In this document: piece by piece, positions 11,269-23,028 of the stretch
Position numbering within the stretch: position 1 is the stretch's first letter
Layout: each line of letters begins with the position of its first letter
Assembly: GCA_000467715.1 (NCBI GenBank)
Contig: AJFK01000674.1
Span: 1 to 54,003, forward strand
Origin: Hysterium pulicare CBS 123377
Taxonomy: Eukaryota > Ascomycota > Dothideomycetes > Hysteriales > Hysteriaceae
Direction of reading: 5' to 3'
Length of the DNA stretch: 54,003 bases
Made by a program: the position numbers and the translations under genes
Notes under the pieces: generated by a model
Databases searched by the model: none
What the model saw: the letters and a program-made list of their open reading frames with translations, nothing else
What the model was told of the DNA's origin: nothing

Positions 11269-12033
11269 ATGCAGCAAACCACAAACGGCAACGAAACAAT
11301 GGACGTGAAAATAGGTCTCCCTCTCAACGACAACAAAATTCACCTTCTCTTAGCAGCTTCTGGATCCGTCGCGACTATCAAAATCCCCTCCATAATCACC
11401 GCTCTCTCCTCTCACCCCAATCTCTCGATAAGAGTCGTCCTTACTGCCTCCGCCGCAAAGTTCCTTGCCGGTCAGAGCTCCGAGCAACCCACTCTCTCCT
11501 CCATCTCCGGTCTACCCAATGTTGATGGCATATACTTGGATGAGGACGAGTGGCGAGATCCATGGGTGAGAGGAGATAAGATTTTACATATTGAATTGAG
11601 GCGGTGGGCGGACTTGATGGTCGTTGTACCGTTGAGCGCGAATTCGCTAGCCAAAGTGGCCGGAGGCATATGCGATAATCTGCTGCTGAGTACATTTAGG
11701 GCATGGGACACTACTGGAGAGTTAGATCCGATCCGGCGGATTTCACGCCTGAGTAATGGCGTGAACGGAGACGTACCCGCCGCACGGAAGAAGTTTATAA
11801 TCGTTGCGCCGGCAATGAACACGGCGATGTGGAAACATCCCATCACGAAACAACACATCAACCTCTTAGAGGGAGATTGGGGTATACAAAATGGTGGCTG
11901 GATAGATGTTCTTAGGCCAATGGAAAAAGAGTTAGCGTGTGGAGATACTGGTGTGGGAGCCATGAGAGATTGGAGGGAGATCGTACGAGCCATTGAAGTC
12001 AGGTTAGGCTTGAAGCACAGCGAAAGCGGCTGA
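11269..12033 (+). CDS. Phosphopantothenoylcysteine decarboxylase (Hal3/Cab3-type flavoprotein), 254 aa
   Basis: An intronless gene for the FMN enzyme that decarboxylates 4'-phosphopantothenoylcysteine to phosphopantetheine, the third step of coenzyme A synthesis from pantothenate. Key motifs are intact: the flavin-binding ASGSVAT (30-36), the catalytic histidine in HIELRRWAD (H107), PLSANSLAKVAGG, PAMNTAMW (181-188) and the catalytic cysteine in ACGDTGVGAM (C224). Yeast splits His and Cys between Hal3/Vhs3 and Cab3 subunits. Here both sit in one chain, so a plain homotrimer is likely. An insertion of about 30 residues (146-175) separates the RAWD and PAMN motifs relative to plant HAL3. The protein lacks the long N-terminal and acidic C-terminal extensions of yeast Sis2. 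Confidence 0.93.
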   Translation: MQQTTNGNETMDVKIGLPLNDNKIHLLLAASGSVATIKIPSIITALSSHPNLSIRVVLTASAAKFLAGQSSEQPTLSSISGLPNVDGIYLDEDEWRDPWVRGDKILHIELRRWADLMVVVPLSANSLAKVAGGICDNLLLSTFRAWDTTGELDPIRRISRLSNGVNGDVPAARKKFIIVAPAMNTAMWKHPITKQHINLLEGDWGIQNGGWIDVLRPMEKELACGDTGVGAMRDWREIVRAIEVRLGLKHSESG

Positions 12034-12580
12034 GTATTTTGTTGGAGATTCCGACAAGTCCCCTCATACCAACACCTAAAGGTCTTCTCGAATCGGTGGT
12101 ACACGAGAATACCTACTACCAGTCAGTACCACAAGTCAATAACACGTAACGACTGTGAACGCAACAGCTGCCTAGGTAGTCCATCTGGAGGTACTACTAA
12201 AGCTTCATAGTTGCTTGTCGAAGGCGAGGAACGTTCTCTGGAACGAGCAAAAGACCGGAGGAAGAGAAACCACGGACAATGGCTGCACACCTGGTGCTGC
12301 GGTTCATTCTATATGAAACGCCGGTTGTACTGAACACTGTACATAGTTGAGAAAGGCCATTCATCAATACGAAGACTCCTCTTTAAGCTCATTTTCTATC
12401 GCTGGTGACGGATAAGTATAGTCTTCCTTCCAATTGCAACCTTAACATGTCCACCGATGCGGGAGACTGACGATCGACCATCACAAGACAACGACCCAAA
12501 GTAGTTGAAGACGTATAATGGTGAAAAATCACAGTTTGATGCAATGCGATGCTAATCCTCGATCCATCACCGGTCCAAAA
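12034..12580. other. Intergenic, no supported gene
   Basis: Convergent region between the PPC decarboxylase and the methyltransferase locus. No supported ORF; it should hold both 3' ends. Confidence 0.4.
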
Positions 12581-13566
12581 TCATAAAAGCCCCCTCTTCT
12601 CCGCCACAACCATCCCAAACGTCCCATCCATCGGCAACTGCCCCTTCTCATCAATCTCATCCCAATAATCAGCATAATCCTCTCCCTCGCCTTCTTCATA
12701 CTCTTCTCTCTCCCCGACATCATCAGCACTGCCGAGTACGCCGCAATGATAGAATCCAAGGTATTCTTATCCGACTGCTCGCAAGCTTCTGGAGTCGCCC
12801 TCCAGCCAAAATCATATCTCTTCGCCGAGCTGACGAGACTTGTTGGTAGATTAGACATGACAGCACTGGGTCCATCGGTGAGAAGATCGGCGGAAGTCAT
12901 GAACTGACGCACTTCAGGCCAGAGGGCTTGGATCTTTGGGGCGCGGTTGAGATGGATGTAGTTATCTAGGACTGCATCTAGCCATTGGAGATAACCACCG
13001 GGTTCTGCGTACTTGAATTAAAGACCCGTTTAGTGTATCATGGAGAACAGTGAGAGGTACTCAGCATCTGCTCTACATTCTCTAATATCGGTTTGTAATC
13101 TCCTGCTTTGAGACCCGCGACTACGAGTCTGATGCGTACTAAATCGAAGCGGCCTTTGAATTCCGGGGGCACGGGGGTGCGCATGTCCCAAGTGTGGTAT
13201 TGGATACTAGGCTTGTCATTGGCGCCTATGCTTTGGGGGAAGAGCCAGGAGTTGATGTCGAAGGCGTGATATTCTCTTTTTGGTGATTCATTTGGTGAGG
13301 AGTTGTTCTTGAGATGCTTTTCTACTTCTTGGATCCAGATTCCGGTTCCGCATCCGAGGTCAGCTACGGTGAAAATGTGGTCTTTGGGAATAGATGGGTG
13401 GATTAAACGATTCCCGGAGACGGTTTGGACCCATTCGTGTTGGATGTTTAGCCTGCAGCAATGGTTAATATCGCAAATATGCTGGGATTTCTTTGGTGTA
13501 CCTTCTAGCTTCTTAGGCTGAGCGATTGAGTAAATAAGTCGAAGATTCGATGTCGTTGGTTGCCAT
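12581..13566 (-). pseudogene. Broken LaeA/UMTA-like class I methyltransferase
   Basis: The family N-terminus can be read from ATG 13566 (MATNDIESSTYLLNRSA), but codon 18 (13515-13513) is TAA. It is followed by EAR and a clean 49-base intron (13501-13453) that restores RLNIQHEWVQ, a family hallmark. Exon 2 (13452-13061) holds the SAM-binding VADLGCGTGIWI. A 56-base intron (13060-13005) then gives MLKPGGYLQWLDAV. Near 12650-12740 the family-like C-terminus (GQLPMDGTFGMVVAEKR, ending at 12581) lies in another frame from the upstream exon, and I could not join them with any phase-correct GT-AG intron. An unspliced frame from ATG 13613 reads through the first intron into the same domain, which could bypass the stop. 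The protein would methylate an unknown small molecule or regulator. Confidence 0.7.
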
Positions 13567-13894
13567 TGCTGCACCGCACCGGAAGTGTCTAATGTGGGTA
13601 AAAGCGACTTCATTAAAGAAGGTGTTGTTTGGGATTGGCGAATTCAGAAGATATTTGCGCAGCGGCGTAGTGCTGACGGCCTCTCACCTGACTACATTCA
13701 ATGGATCATCCCCGTAGCTTACGCGGAGAGCAAATAAGCATGATGAAAAGGTAATTACAGGAGAGGAAATTTCCCTTGCGGTGCTGCAAAGCGCTGGTAG
13801 ATTGGGGTGGAGTTTTAAATTTCAACGCGCTGTAGCTTGAGCCGTAAAGATCAAGGCTATGATAGCTGATCAACGTGCGAGACCTTCAAATGCC
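13567..13894. other. Short intergenic region
   Basis: Upstream of the methyltransferase locus and downstream of the next minus-strand gene. No coding signal apart from the alternative in-frame ATG at 13613 discussed with the methyltransferase. Confidence 0.4.
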
Positions 13895-14752
13895 TTATCT
13901 AGTACGCGTGCGACGGATTCCGTTTCCACAGACGCCGTTATCGAACTCGGATTTGAACAGATCGTAGTAGGCAGCACGATCGTACAGGCTTGCGTAGATG
14001 GATGGCATTAGCCCATCCACGCAAACTTTCATCCAGCTCTCATCCTCCTTCTCCTCCACGGAATAGGGATGCAGCCGGGCCTTCTCTTCCGCTTCATCTT
14101 CAGGGTATTGGAATCTTGGCCTTGGCTCCCATACTCCGTCCACTAAATTGACGTATCCGACCTGATCCCAATCGTACTCAGGAGGTTGCGGTGCTAAGCG
14201 CGTCACGCTATCCAACGCTTTCTCATCTACGTGAAGACAGAACATATAACGTGGTGCGCTGAGTGCTTGCTGAAATGGGTCATGACGTTCTTGTGCCGCT
14301 TCTGAAGATTCAATCCATTGCTTGAAGCGGTCGCGAACCTGGTCGATTGTCGCTCCATCGAGAGTTGAGCGGTCGCCGATAACTTTCAAGTCTAATGTTT
14401 CTTCAAGATCAAGACTTTGATAGAATGCTAAGCCTTCGTGCGTTCGTTCTCGCATAACCTGGATGAAGCGCTCCCATAAATCGTTGTCTCCATAGGTACA
14501 ACGATAGAGAACGAATCCCCATTTTGTATGGTTAAATTCTTTTAGGTATGAACGAATCCTGTCCGTCTTCGTTGGAAGTCGTTGTCTAACAAGCATATGT
14601 CTAGCGGATTTTGAGAAAGACTGAACGTTTGATCCAGGAGAAGCGGAAGCAATAAGACGCGGCCTTGGAATTTGGAGTGCTGAGCGTCTGATGCCGAAGT
14701 TTTGTGGAGTGCTGAATGCACAAATTGTACGAATCGCTGGTTTGATGGCCAT
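13895..14752 (-). CDS. Hypothetical protein, 285 aa, possibly organelle-targeted
   Basis: A single-exon ORF from ATG 14752. The first 60 residues are rich in S, R and P and poor in acidic residues, which fits a mitochondrial presequence. A central WGFVLYRCTYGDNDLWERF segment is followed by acidic and aromatic-rich sequence. The layout WGFV(I/L)YRCTY...W..F recalls a widespread uncharacterised family of Pezizomycotina, recognised from memory only. There is no catalytic motif I can name and no membrane helix. The C-terminus (CGNGIRRTRTR) is basic. Codon use and the long open frame support a real gene. Function unknown. Confidence 0.75.
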   Translation of the reverse strand: MAIKPAIRTICAFSTPQNFGIRRSALQIPRPRLIASASPGSNVQSFSKSARHMLVRQRLPTKTDRIRSYLKEFNHTKWGFVLYRCTYGDNDLWERFIQVMRERTHEGLAFYQSLDLEETLDLKVIGDRSTLDGATIDQVRDRFKQWIESSEAAQERHDPFQQALSAPRYMFCLHVDEKALDSVTRLAPQPPEYDWDQVGYVNLVDGVWEPRPRFQYPEDEAEEKARLHPYSVEEKEDESWMKVCVDGLMPSIYASLYDRAAYYDLFKSEFDNGVCGNGIRRTRTR

Positions 14753-15030
14753 ATGATGGTGTTGCGTTGCGAAACTGCGGGAATGCTATAAGCGTGGATG
14801 AGAGGAAAGGAAAGAGCAAGGACCACGAGCGGTAGTTATATCCGGAGTAATCACGTGATGACATCAATATCAGCGACAAGGTTTCATGTATATTAATCTG
14901 AGTGATGCTCCTTAGCTGCTGCGCCTCTAATATGCGACACCGTATCTTGCATATGGAAGTCGAGACGGCTTTTCATACTATCACCTATAGCTTCTACTTA
15001 TTCTAGATGAGTGTAGCTATGAAGAAAATC

Positions 15031-18000
15031 CTAATCATCTGGGATTGTCATGTCTTTGATCTGATTCTCCAGTTGCAGTAAGGTCAATAAAACGCTCGCT
15101 CGATTACTGATTTGTCGTGAAGTGTCCGTGTATATTTCCCGAATATCCTCAATGCGTTCCGCCATCCAGGTTTGTGCGACCCGCTCCACCATACGATGTG
15201 CGTCCGGAATCCATTCATCCCAATGCGTGGTCAAACCTCCTAATTCTCCTCGTTCACTTTCGGAAATATGCCATTGCTCCTCCATTGAACTTCGTGTGCT
15301 TTGGCGACGGGTATTGACGTCGGCGTTCTGAAGATAGCGAAAGACCGCTATGACCTTGATGTGAATGAAACAAGTTAGATAAATTAGAAGGGGCTTTGAG
15401 ATGAGAGTAACTCACTTCTCGAAGCTGTGTTATAAAGTCTTCCGTAGCTTGTTCACTTCCCTCACCGCCAGCCGCAGCCCGCCTGACCATACGGAGTAAA
15501 ACAGTGGTATCGATCGGGTCGTCTAATCTCATTAATCTAGCTTTTACTTGGTTAATGTCCCTTTGTGCTGGAATCAAGAAACGGGGATTGGTCGTGGAGC
15601 CCGCAGCTTCAAATCCACGAGCATATGGGGACCTCAAATCTGGTGATCGAGGCGAAACGGGCGGCAACCCTGAACGTAGCGCTTCGTTTCCTAAAAAGAC
15701 ATCTCTCAATATGTCACTCGATATGGAAGGGGCGCGAGTTGGTCTTCCACTGAGCAGGAATCCTGTGTTGACGCTCCTGACGAAACCAGGTATCCAACTT
15801 AGCTGGTGAAATTAGTTGAATACGCAAAGTAATGGCACAATTCGAACACACCTCAATCGAATGCTCGACCTCGAGATCCCGCGGTAAGCTGCTTGGGAGG
15901 TTTGAGAGATCCAATTGCTCACTCGAGACGGACGTGTCAGGGCAATGATCGTTCCGCATCCTAAGCCATCTTTGCATCACCTCTTCCCTTCGTGCCCTTG
16001 TTTCATACAATTCACCTCGACTTGGGTAGCCTCGGGATCGTCGAATTATACCTCCGGTTATGCCAATCAGATGGAACGTAAAATCTCTTGGATCTCCGCG
16101 CTTCTCGAGAGATAAATGGCGATCATTGATGGTGGTACGCCTCAGAAGCCCGGATCCACTGTCATCAGAATCATCGTCCGCTTGGCAAAGCGCAGGATTA
16201 CGAGCGCAAAAATCAGGTTTACATTGCAGCGTTGGTGGAGGTGGTGCCTTGACTTTGCAGCAATCTGTCTTTTTTCTTCCCCCTACATGACATCAGTAAT
16301 GTTCAGAGAATCGTATGGTTTTGTTCTCAAAGCAACTTACAACTACAAGTATTGTAGTTCCTGCCTTGTTCATTCAAGTCGATAGAGACCTCGTCACTCG
16401 CACACTTGGCATCGGGACAGTCGGGCTGGGATCCCACCCACCGACAATCATGCAACTTAGCCGGGCGGGGACAGCAGTATTTATAGATCGGACTGAAGAC
16501 GGTACACATAGTAGAGTCATATCTGCTGCTGACTTCGTCTTCGTCGCTATTGCATGATCCGCCACTTGATACAGATTAGCAAACAACACACAGCTTTGTA
16601 CGTGACCATAAACATACCATCGAGTCCAGCGACAACCAGAGATTACATCTTTCCAATCGCCTGCATCGCAGCAAAATACTTTGTACCCCCGAGTACACTT
16701 CTTCTGGTTGCCTTCTGTGGGATAGCCACCCCACGATGATCCAAACAGTGTCGCCTCGCCGACATGGCATTGGCCGTTGCAGTCTCCTCCACCATCCCCC
16801 CGTTTACCCCCCCTCCATATACAACTTTTCGGCGCCGTCGCGGCAGGGCAACAGATTGAGTGCGCGAGGCCTTTCTGGAAGCGCATAGAGGCATTAGTCA
16901 ATTACTTGTTAATGCGCAATGACAGAAGAGAGTGACATGAAACTTACTCCGCAATTACCCCTTTCCCAGCCTACATGAACATCAGGGCTGCAACCTGAAG
17001 GTGAACCTGAAGGTCCTTTGATATCTTGATTAGTACATCCCTCCCTTTTATAACAATTTTGTCCATTCTGGCCCACAAGGCTCTCCGCAGTCGCTCCAGC
17101 ATCTGTACTGAAGTTCTTTCGACCTAAGCTTAGATCAGGATGCCCGAGGCTCTTCTGCACAAGTCCCGAATGGGCAGTGTACTTGTCATCGTCTAAATGA
17201 AGTGAGTTAGTTCTTAGATGTAGAATACGTACGAAGTAGGGTATGAAGAGACTAACCAGCATCGGATGCCCAGATTAAAGAACCTCCAAGACCTTGGCGA
17301 TTCGCCCAGTCAACCTTTTGTTTAAAGGTATCCGCATCATCGTAAGAAACCCACTGGTCTTTGTTATAGACAACATACTTAACAGCAGCTGACTTGTCAT
17401 ACACTGGCTTCAACTCTGGATGTTGTTTGAGTAGGGCCATGATTTCATAGTACATCAAGATACCACTAGTGTCTGAGCAAGGTCCCGGGCTTGCTCCACC
17501 GCTGAAGCGGCATCCGGGCGTGGAACAACTCGGATTGGTCAGCTGAAAGGATCGCCCATAGAAGCCAAATCCCATGACTACTTTGGACGGAGGGATCTTT
17601 ACGCGCCTACAAAACTGACAGTCAGAATAGGACTTGCATGGATGATATTACTTACCAGAAAAGCTCTAACGCATAACCAATTTCAGTCAAGTTCGTGTGC
17701 CCTTGGACAATACTACCTATGGGGTTATTACGGTCCTAAAGTTAAATAGTAATCAGATTATCATCAAGACGGCATCGGGGCAGACGAAACTAACCCAAAC
17801 GCCATGAAGGTCATAAGTCATACTAAGAACGAATCAGCTGTGGAATAACTTCGGAAAGGAACGCACTCACAGATTTACCCAGTCCGCGTACTTCATCAAG
17901 TTGGGTAAGTCAAACCAACGGAGATACCAATAAGAAGATGGTGCTGTAAATGATATTCCAAGACTTCTTGTTGATGCGTCAAACGTAGATCTGAGGGTTG

Positions 18001-19265
18001 CTAAAAGTAGCACGTAGTTCTGCGTATCATCTTTATGACCGCCCCGGTCCGGAGCACCTGGATATTCCCAGTCAATATCAATACCTAAACAGCGTCAGTA
18101 AGTTTTTAGTTTTTCATTTTCAGGGAAGAGCTGACCATCAAAGCCGTAATGATCTAAAAACTTCACTACATTATCCGCGAACGTCTTGCGATTTGCGGCG
18201 GAACCTGCAATGCTACCAAAAACGGATTGCGTAGCAGTTCCATTGTCCGAAAAGGTCCAACCTCCAACACTGATAAACACTTTGAGTGTACTCTTGTACT
18301 TCTTTGCGTTTGCCACTTCTTGAAACAGATCCTCCGGAGTCTGTCGGTCCATGGTAACCAATTTGTATGACTTTGGGTCAATGTAAGCAAAGGCGTAATT
18401 TAAGTGTGTAAGAGCATCCACTGTGAAGAGAACCGGGTTAGCATATATTTATGTCCTGATATTGATATAATCGAGTTCCACTCATATGACTTACAAGGCA
18501 GGTCGCTGGGAGCGGTTCGGTGGCATGGTAGGCGGCTGCTCCATGATTCGTAATAGCCAATGACTGTTTCAAGCAATGTTAGTGGGCGAAGTAAGTGTTA
18601 AGTGTGGTGCTGGAAATTGACCTCTTCGCAGGACATCCCCTCCACTAGTGCCGGAGGGCTTCGGATGGAGAATACAGTTGCTCTGACATTTGGTAACGCA
18701 GAAATCCGTGGAAGTTCCACAAAACCCGTACTGGCTACAGCTAAGAGCAAGTCAGAAACTGTCTGAACAGGGCGACGGCAGCTTAAGGGTTCTGCTAAGC
18801 TACATACCAGGTATTTAGGGGACACGTCTTTCCTGAAGGACTTGCATCTTTTCCACATTCCGCGACCGCGTTGCAGTTTGAGGAACATCCCGTTCCACAG
18901 TACGTAGCACCTACAGAGCATCATTAAAAACACTCAATCCTCGTAGTCAATAACTAAATCTGGTGAGATTTCTACTTACCATATCCGCAGTAACCGCTTG
19001 CTCCGCAGCAAGCCCCATTAGCACATGGTTTGCTTGGGCCACACGTATAGTCATCACGTCGCTGCAGGGTGCCATTGCTCGCTGCTGACGAGACGTCGAC
19101 ATCGAGGTGAGAAATGATATCGGAAACAGACCCTCCAGTTTGACGAGATTTATTTCGTTGCGAATGCGTGAGTGGCCAATGTTGAAAAACAACAAAAAGT
19201 AAGCAAGCAACCACTGCAACTAGAATGGTAGAAATAGACCATTTGCCTGCAGAGCGTTTAGCCAT
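15031..19265 (-). CDS. Subgroup C (killer-toxin-like) GH18 chitinase with CBM18 modules, about 1133 aa
   Basis: Fifteen exons join in phase: 19265-18980, 18910-18808, 18740-18622, 18563-18495, 18420-18136, 18084-17871, 17822-17795, 17735-17656, 17606-17257, 17192-16948, 16874-16618, 16564-16341, 16282-15852, 15802-15416 and 15354-15031. Total 1133 residues. The N-terminus has one hydrophobic signal or anchor segment (residues 13-28). Two cysteine-rich chitin-binding (CBM18) modules follow (CANGACCGASGYCGYG and CCSQYGFCGTSTDFC). The GH18 barrel shows ISVGGWTF and the DxxDxDxE site as FDGIDIDWEYP (D287, D290, D292, acid E294), then MTYDLHG and GFGFYGRSF. The long C-terminal region holds cysteine-rich segments and a charged tail. 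It hydrolyses chitin at or outside the cell surface, in wall remodelling or fungus-fungus attack. The divergent LysM gene is its classic neighbour. Confidence 0.93.
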
Positions 19266-20049
19266 CAGGCAGAATGGTATCAGGAACGAAAAAGAGGTTA
19301 TATCAGGTAACAGTCTGCAACCTTTCCCTTCGGGATGGATCTGGAGCCTCCTTTAAGGACGGATGATTCTACTCCCATCCTCATTTCGAGATGGGAGAAA
19401 ATGAACTGCAGCATGGCTACCTGGGACTTCATCTCGGGCATTTTTTACATGTAAATGAACTCGAAATGATGTGATATTCAGCTCGTTGCATCTGGGTTTG
19501 GGGGCTGGTAGTTATTCAGGGAAAAGAGTGTTAGGACGAGCATGTAGAGAGGCGCGTCACGTATCGGGACTATTCCGGCGTTATTATGTAGCCCGAGCGT
19601 TAGGCTGAACCTCATTTCTCAACTGTTCAAATATCCCTCTGCTGTGCCGCAATCAAACTTCAAAGCCTCGATGACTCGATAAGTGCTTTGCCTCTTTCTA
19701 TGCTCCACTACGGTAAGTATTGGATTCTCCCGGTTTATTGCCTCGAATGATCGCTCTACCGGACTCCTGTAGAGTGGCGCGTATCTCTATCCCTCATATA
19801 CAATGTCGAGCTTGATGCAATCTCGCAGCGTTCTCCGGTCAGCAGTCCCAGATCCTTGGGATATCTTGAAGGTGAAAGCATTTTATGAGGAATTAAGGGG
19901 GCATTAATGTCTCCAAGGGACCTATGTGGTATCCAAACTGCTGGATCCTATTTCTTCACTCGAGGTGCTCCTTTTCCTAAGTTCTTGCTGGCAGTAGCTT
20001 TCGTTTCTCATCTCTCTCATCCTTTTCAATCGTTACTCAACTCAGCAAA
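19266..20049. promoter_or_regulatory. Shared divergent promoter of the chitinase and LysM genes
   Basis: The 784 bases between the two start codons have no ORF of note. A CT-rich leader tract (about 19980-20035) lies just before the LysM start. Co-regulation of the two genes is likely from the arrangement, but no specific factor site can be named. Confidence 0.5.
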
Positions 20050-23028
20050 ATGACGCTACACTATTTCTGGCGTCTTATTGCAATAGCTTTACTCTTGATA
20101 CGCCATTCATACGCACAGCAGTTTGCGGATCTCCCACTTCCTCCATCGTGGCCAGGTATTACACCGTCATGCATCAATGCCCTCAATGTTACCGTCAATT
20201 GCCCAGGCTTTCTAGGCGTGGTCTCAATCAAGTTCGTGCCGCCTCATCTCTCCTGCTTTATCATTCTTAGAAAGATAGTGGTCACTACGAGTGCAGGTGG
20301 GGCGTGCTTAGTATGATTGACATGCTGGTAGTAACCCACGTTTGAATCCGGAGAACCTTACAAGTCTTTGCGTCGATTCTTGCCTGCAATCTCTAAACAC
20401 CGCCAGACAGACAATCCAGAAGGGATGCACGGATGCTTCTGACGTGATAGGTATGCTCTTCGGAAGGCTTGGAAGGAGCTGCTAAGTTTTATGTCAAGGG
20501 TTTGAGGGCGTAATATATCCCGGTAAGTGCCCTCAATAACCTATATTCCCCTCCCACTTCGTCGAAGTCTGTCGGGCTTTGCCGCAAGAGAAAGTACTAC
20601 GAACTTGGTTGGTTACTGATCAACATTTAGCAACATTTGTCGCCGATCGCTTTATCTACACGTACAACTTAGCTTGCAAACGAGATTCGTATGACAAGTC
20701 CATGTTCTTTTCTTCCACTATAATCATAATTATGCAATCGCTAATCTACTATAAGAACAACCGGTCAATTCTGCGACACTCTTATGACTAGCTGGTTAAA
20801 TCAAGACTCCCTGACAGCAGCACAGAATTGCTCGGACTGCATGCTTGGCGCTTACCAGACCCAGCTGAACTCTACATTTGGATACGACGTAGAATTGGAT
20901 ACAGATTTCAAATCGCTGACCTCGAGCTGCAAAGCCACTGGATATTCATTCACCGTACCCTCTTCATACACGTTGACACCTTCGGCGTCAAGCACATCAA
21001 CAGTACCGACAGCGACCTGTACCAGTCAATATGTTGTCCAGAACAATGACACATGCAACTCCATTGCTCAGGCAAATAATGTTTCGACATTTTCCATCAT
21101 TCACCGTAATGATCTGTACTTGAACTGCGATGGTCTGGTCACCGGGATGAGCATCTGCCTGCCGACTTCCTGCAACATATATAAAGTACAAGGGACAGAT
21201 ACATGTGAAACCATCCTACAGAGCCAGGGCAATGGTATTACCGGTCTTCAGCTTCTGACGTGGAATCCAAACATCAACCCTCTTTGTCGGAATCTTCTTG
21301 ACTGGCAAGATGCCTTCATATGTGTCGGGTTAGTTCAGCTGTTCCTGATTACATAAGTTATGGACGGGTTTAAATGCTTGGCTAACACTACTTCAGGCCC
21401 CCCGGAGGGACCCTTGGGAATGTTACGGTCACAACTACACTTGCAGTATCATCACCCACCGTGGCTGTACCCAAACCAACGAATGCTTTCAATGAATCTA
21501 ACTCAAACTGCGGTAGATGGTACACAGTATGAGCCCCGCTTCCAACTTCTTATGTCAGAGACCTCACTGTGAAACTAGGTGCAAGCCGGCGACTACTGCG
21601 AAAGTGTCTCAATAAATTTTGGAATATCCCTCAAGGACTTTTACTTCTTAAATCCAGAAATCAATAAAGATTGCACTAATTTAATCCTTGATGTTGCTTA
21701 CTGCATTCAGGCTGTCGGAGATATAGCGTCATACTCCGGATACTCGACTTCGTACTTCTTTACCTTAACACAGCCATCATATTCGACCACGACATCGAGC
21801 GTATTCACGGACTATCCTGTTCCGTCCTTTTCACGTACTTCTCAGCTGCCAATGGCATCTGGTACACTCAGTAACTGTACGACGTATAAAAATTACCGAC
21901 CCATTCCTCCTATCGTGGATCAATCGCAGTCAAATGAGATGTCCACCATGTTCACAAGTTTCGTGAATACTTGCATATATCTCGCAGCCACGTATGGGGT
22001 CCCTATCTCTAATCTTTTACAATGGAATCCAAGTCTATCAGCCAGTAATTGCACTATGCAGAGTGGTTACAGCTACTGTGTTCAATTGGACTCATCGCCC
22101 AAGCCACGTGAGAAGCTCTACAGTTTCCCAGTAAAGTTCCATGGTCGCTGATTCGAATTGCAGCTTCTACGTCTTCCGGCTGTCTTACTCCTGATAAAAT
22201 TCGCAACGGTACAATTCCGACTTGTTCTTGCTTCACGGTTGTTTGGGGTTACGATTACCCTAACGGAAGTAAGTCCAACGAGTTCTCAAAGCTCAGATTT
22301 CTTATATTTACTACGGAAAGCATCTACTTGTGCCGGAATAGCCGAAGACTTCAATATTACGATTAACAACATCGAGACGTGGAATTCATGGGTTGGGTCC
22401 AACTGCGATGACGGTCTCTATGCTGGTCTGAAAGACTCCGACGAAAACTACATCTGTGTTGGAGTCAACGGCATTTCACCTACTACGACTACATCAGCCG
22501 TAACCAGCCAATTGAAATCAAGTACATCTAGCAGTAGCACTACTCATGGGCCGACTCAAACCGGGATGGCCGTTGGATGTGCAAATTACTACACGGTGCA
22601 GAGCGGAGATTCTTGCACCACCATAGAGAACTTGTACGGTCTTTCCTTTGCGCAAATTTTTGCATGGAATCCATCAAGTAGGTTTCATTCTCCCATACTA
22701 TCTGTCCTTGGTCACACCAGAATGTACTAACGTAATCATAGTTGGCTCAAACTGTGAAAACCTCTGGCTCGGCTATGCATATTGTGTTTCAGCTCCCTCT
22801 AGGCTTTCATCTTCTGTGGCTGCAACGGCTACGATTGGACCTACGCGCAGTGGCACTCCTAACAGCTGTGCAACGTATTACACAGTGCAGAGTGGAGACT
22901 CGTGCTCGAAGATTGAAGGCAATTATGGTATCACATTTTCCCAGCTGTACAAGTGGAATCCGAGTATAGGAAGTAACTGTGAGAATTTGTGGGTGGGCTA
23001 TGCGGTTTGTGTAGGTGGCGGACCGTAA
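20050..23028 (+). CDS. Secreted multi-LysM protein, about 775 aa
   Basis: Ten exons splice in phase: 20050-20231, 20332-20450, 20499-20522, 20631-20688, 20792-21328, 21397-21526, 21579-22107, 22164-22268, 22321-22677 and 22742-23028. A signal peptide (residues 1-22, ending HSYA) leads into a cysteine-containing N-terminal domain with ENLTSLCVDSC and NCSDCMLGAYQ. About seven LysM-like repeats follow. The last two are the cleanest and nearly identical (YYTVQSGDSC...WNPSIGSNCENLW.GYA.CV), while the fourth and fifth are degenerate. S/T-rich linkers separate them. LysM domains bind N-acetylglucosamine polymers, so the protein probably coats or senses chitin outside the cell. It shares a promoter region with the chitinase, as in other ascomycetes where such pairs occur. 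No membrane anchor is seen. Confidence 0.92.

Noticed and set aside
11472-12104. 210-codon minus-strand ORF
   Set aside because: It is the antisense shadow of the PPC decarboxylase gene.
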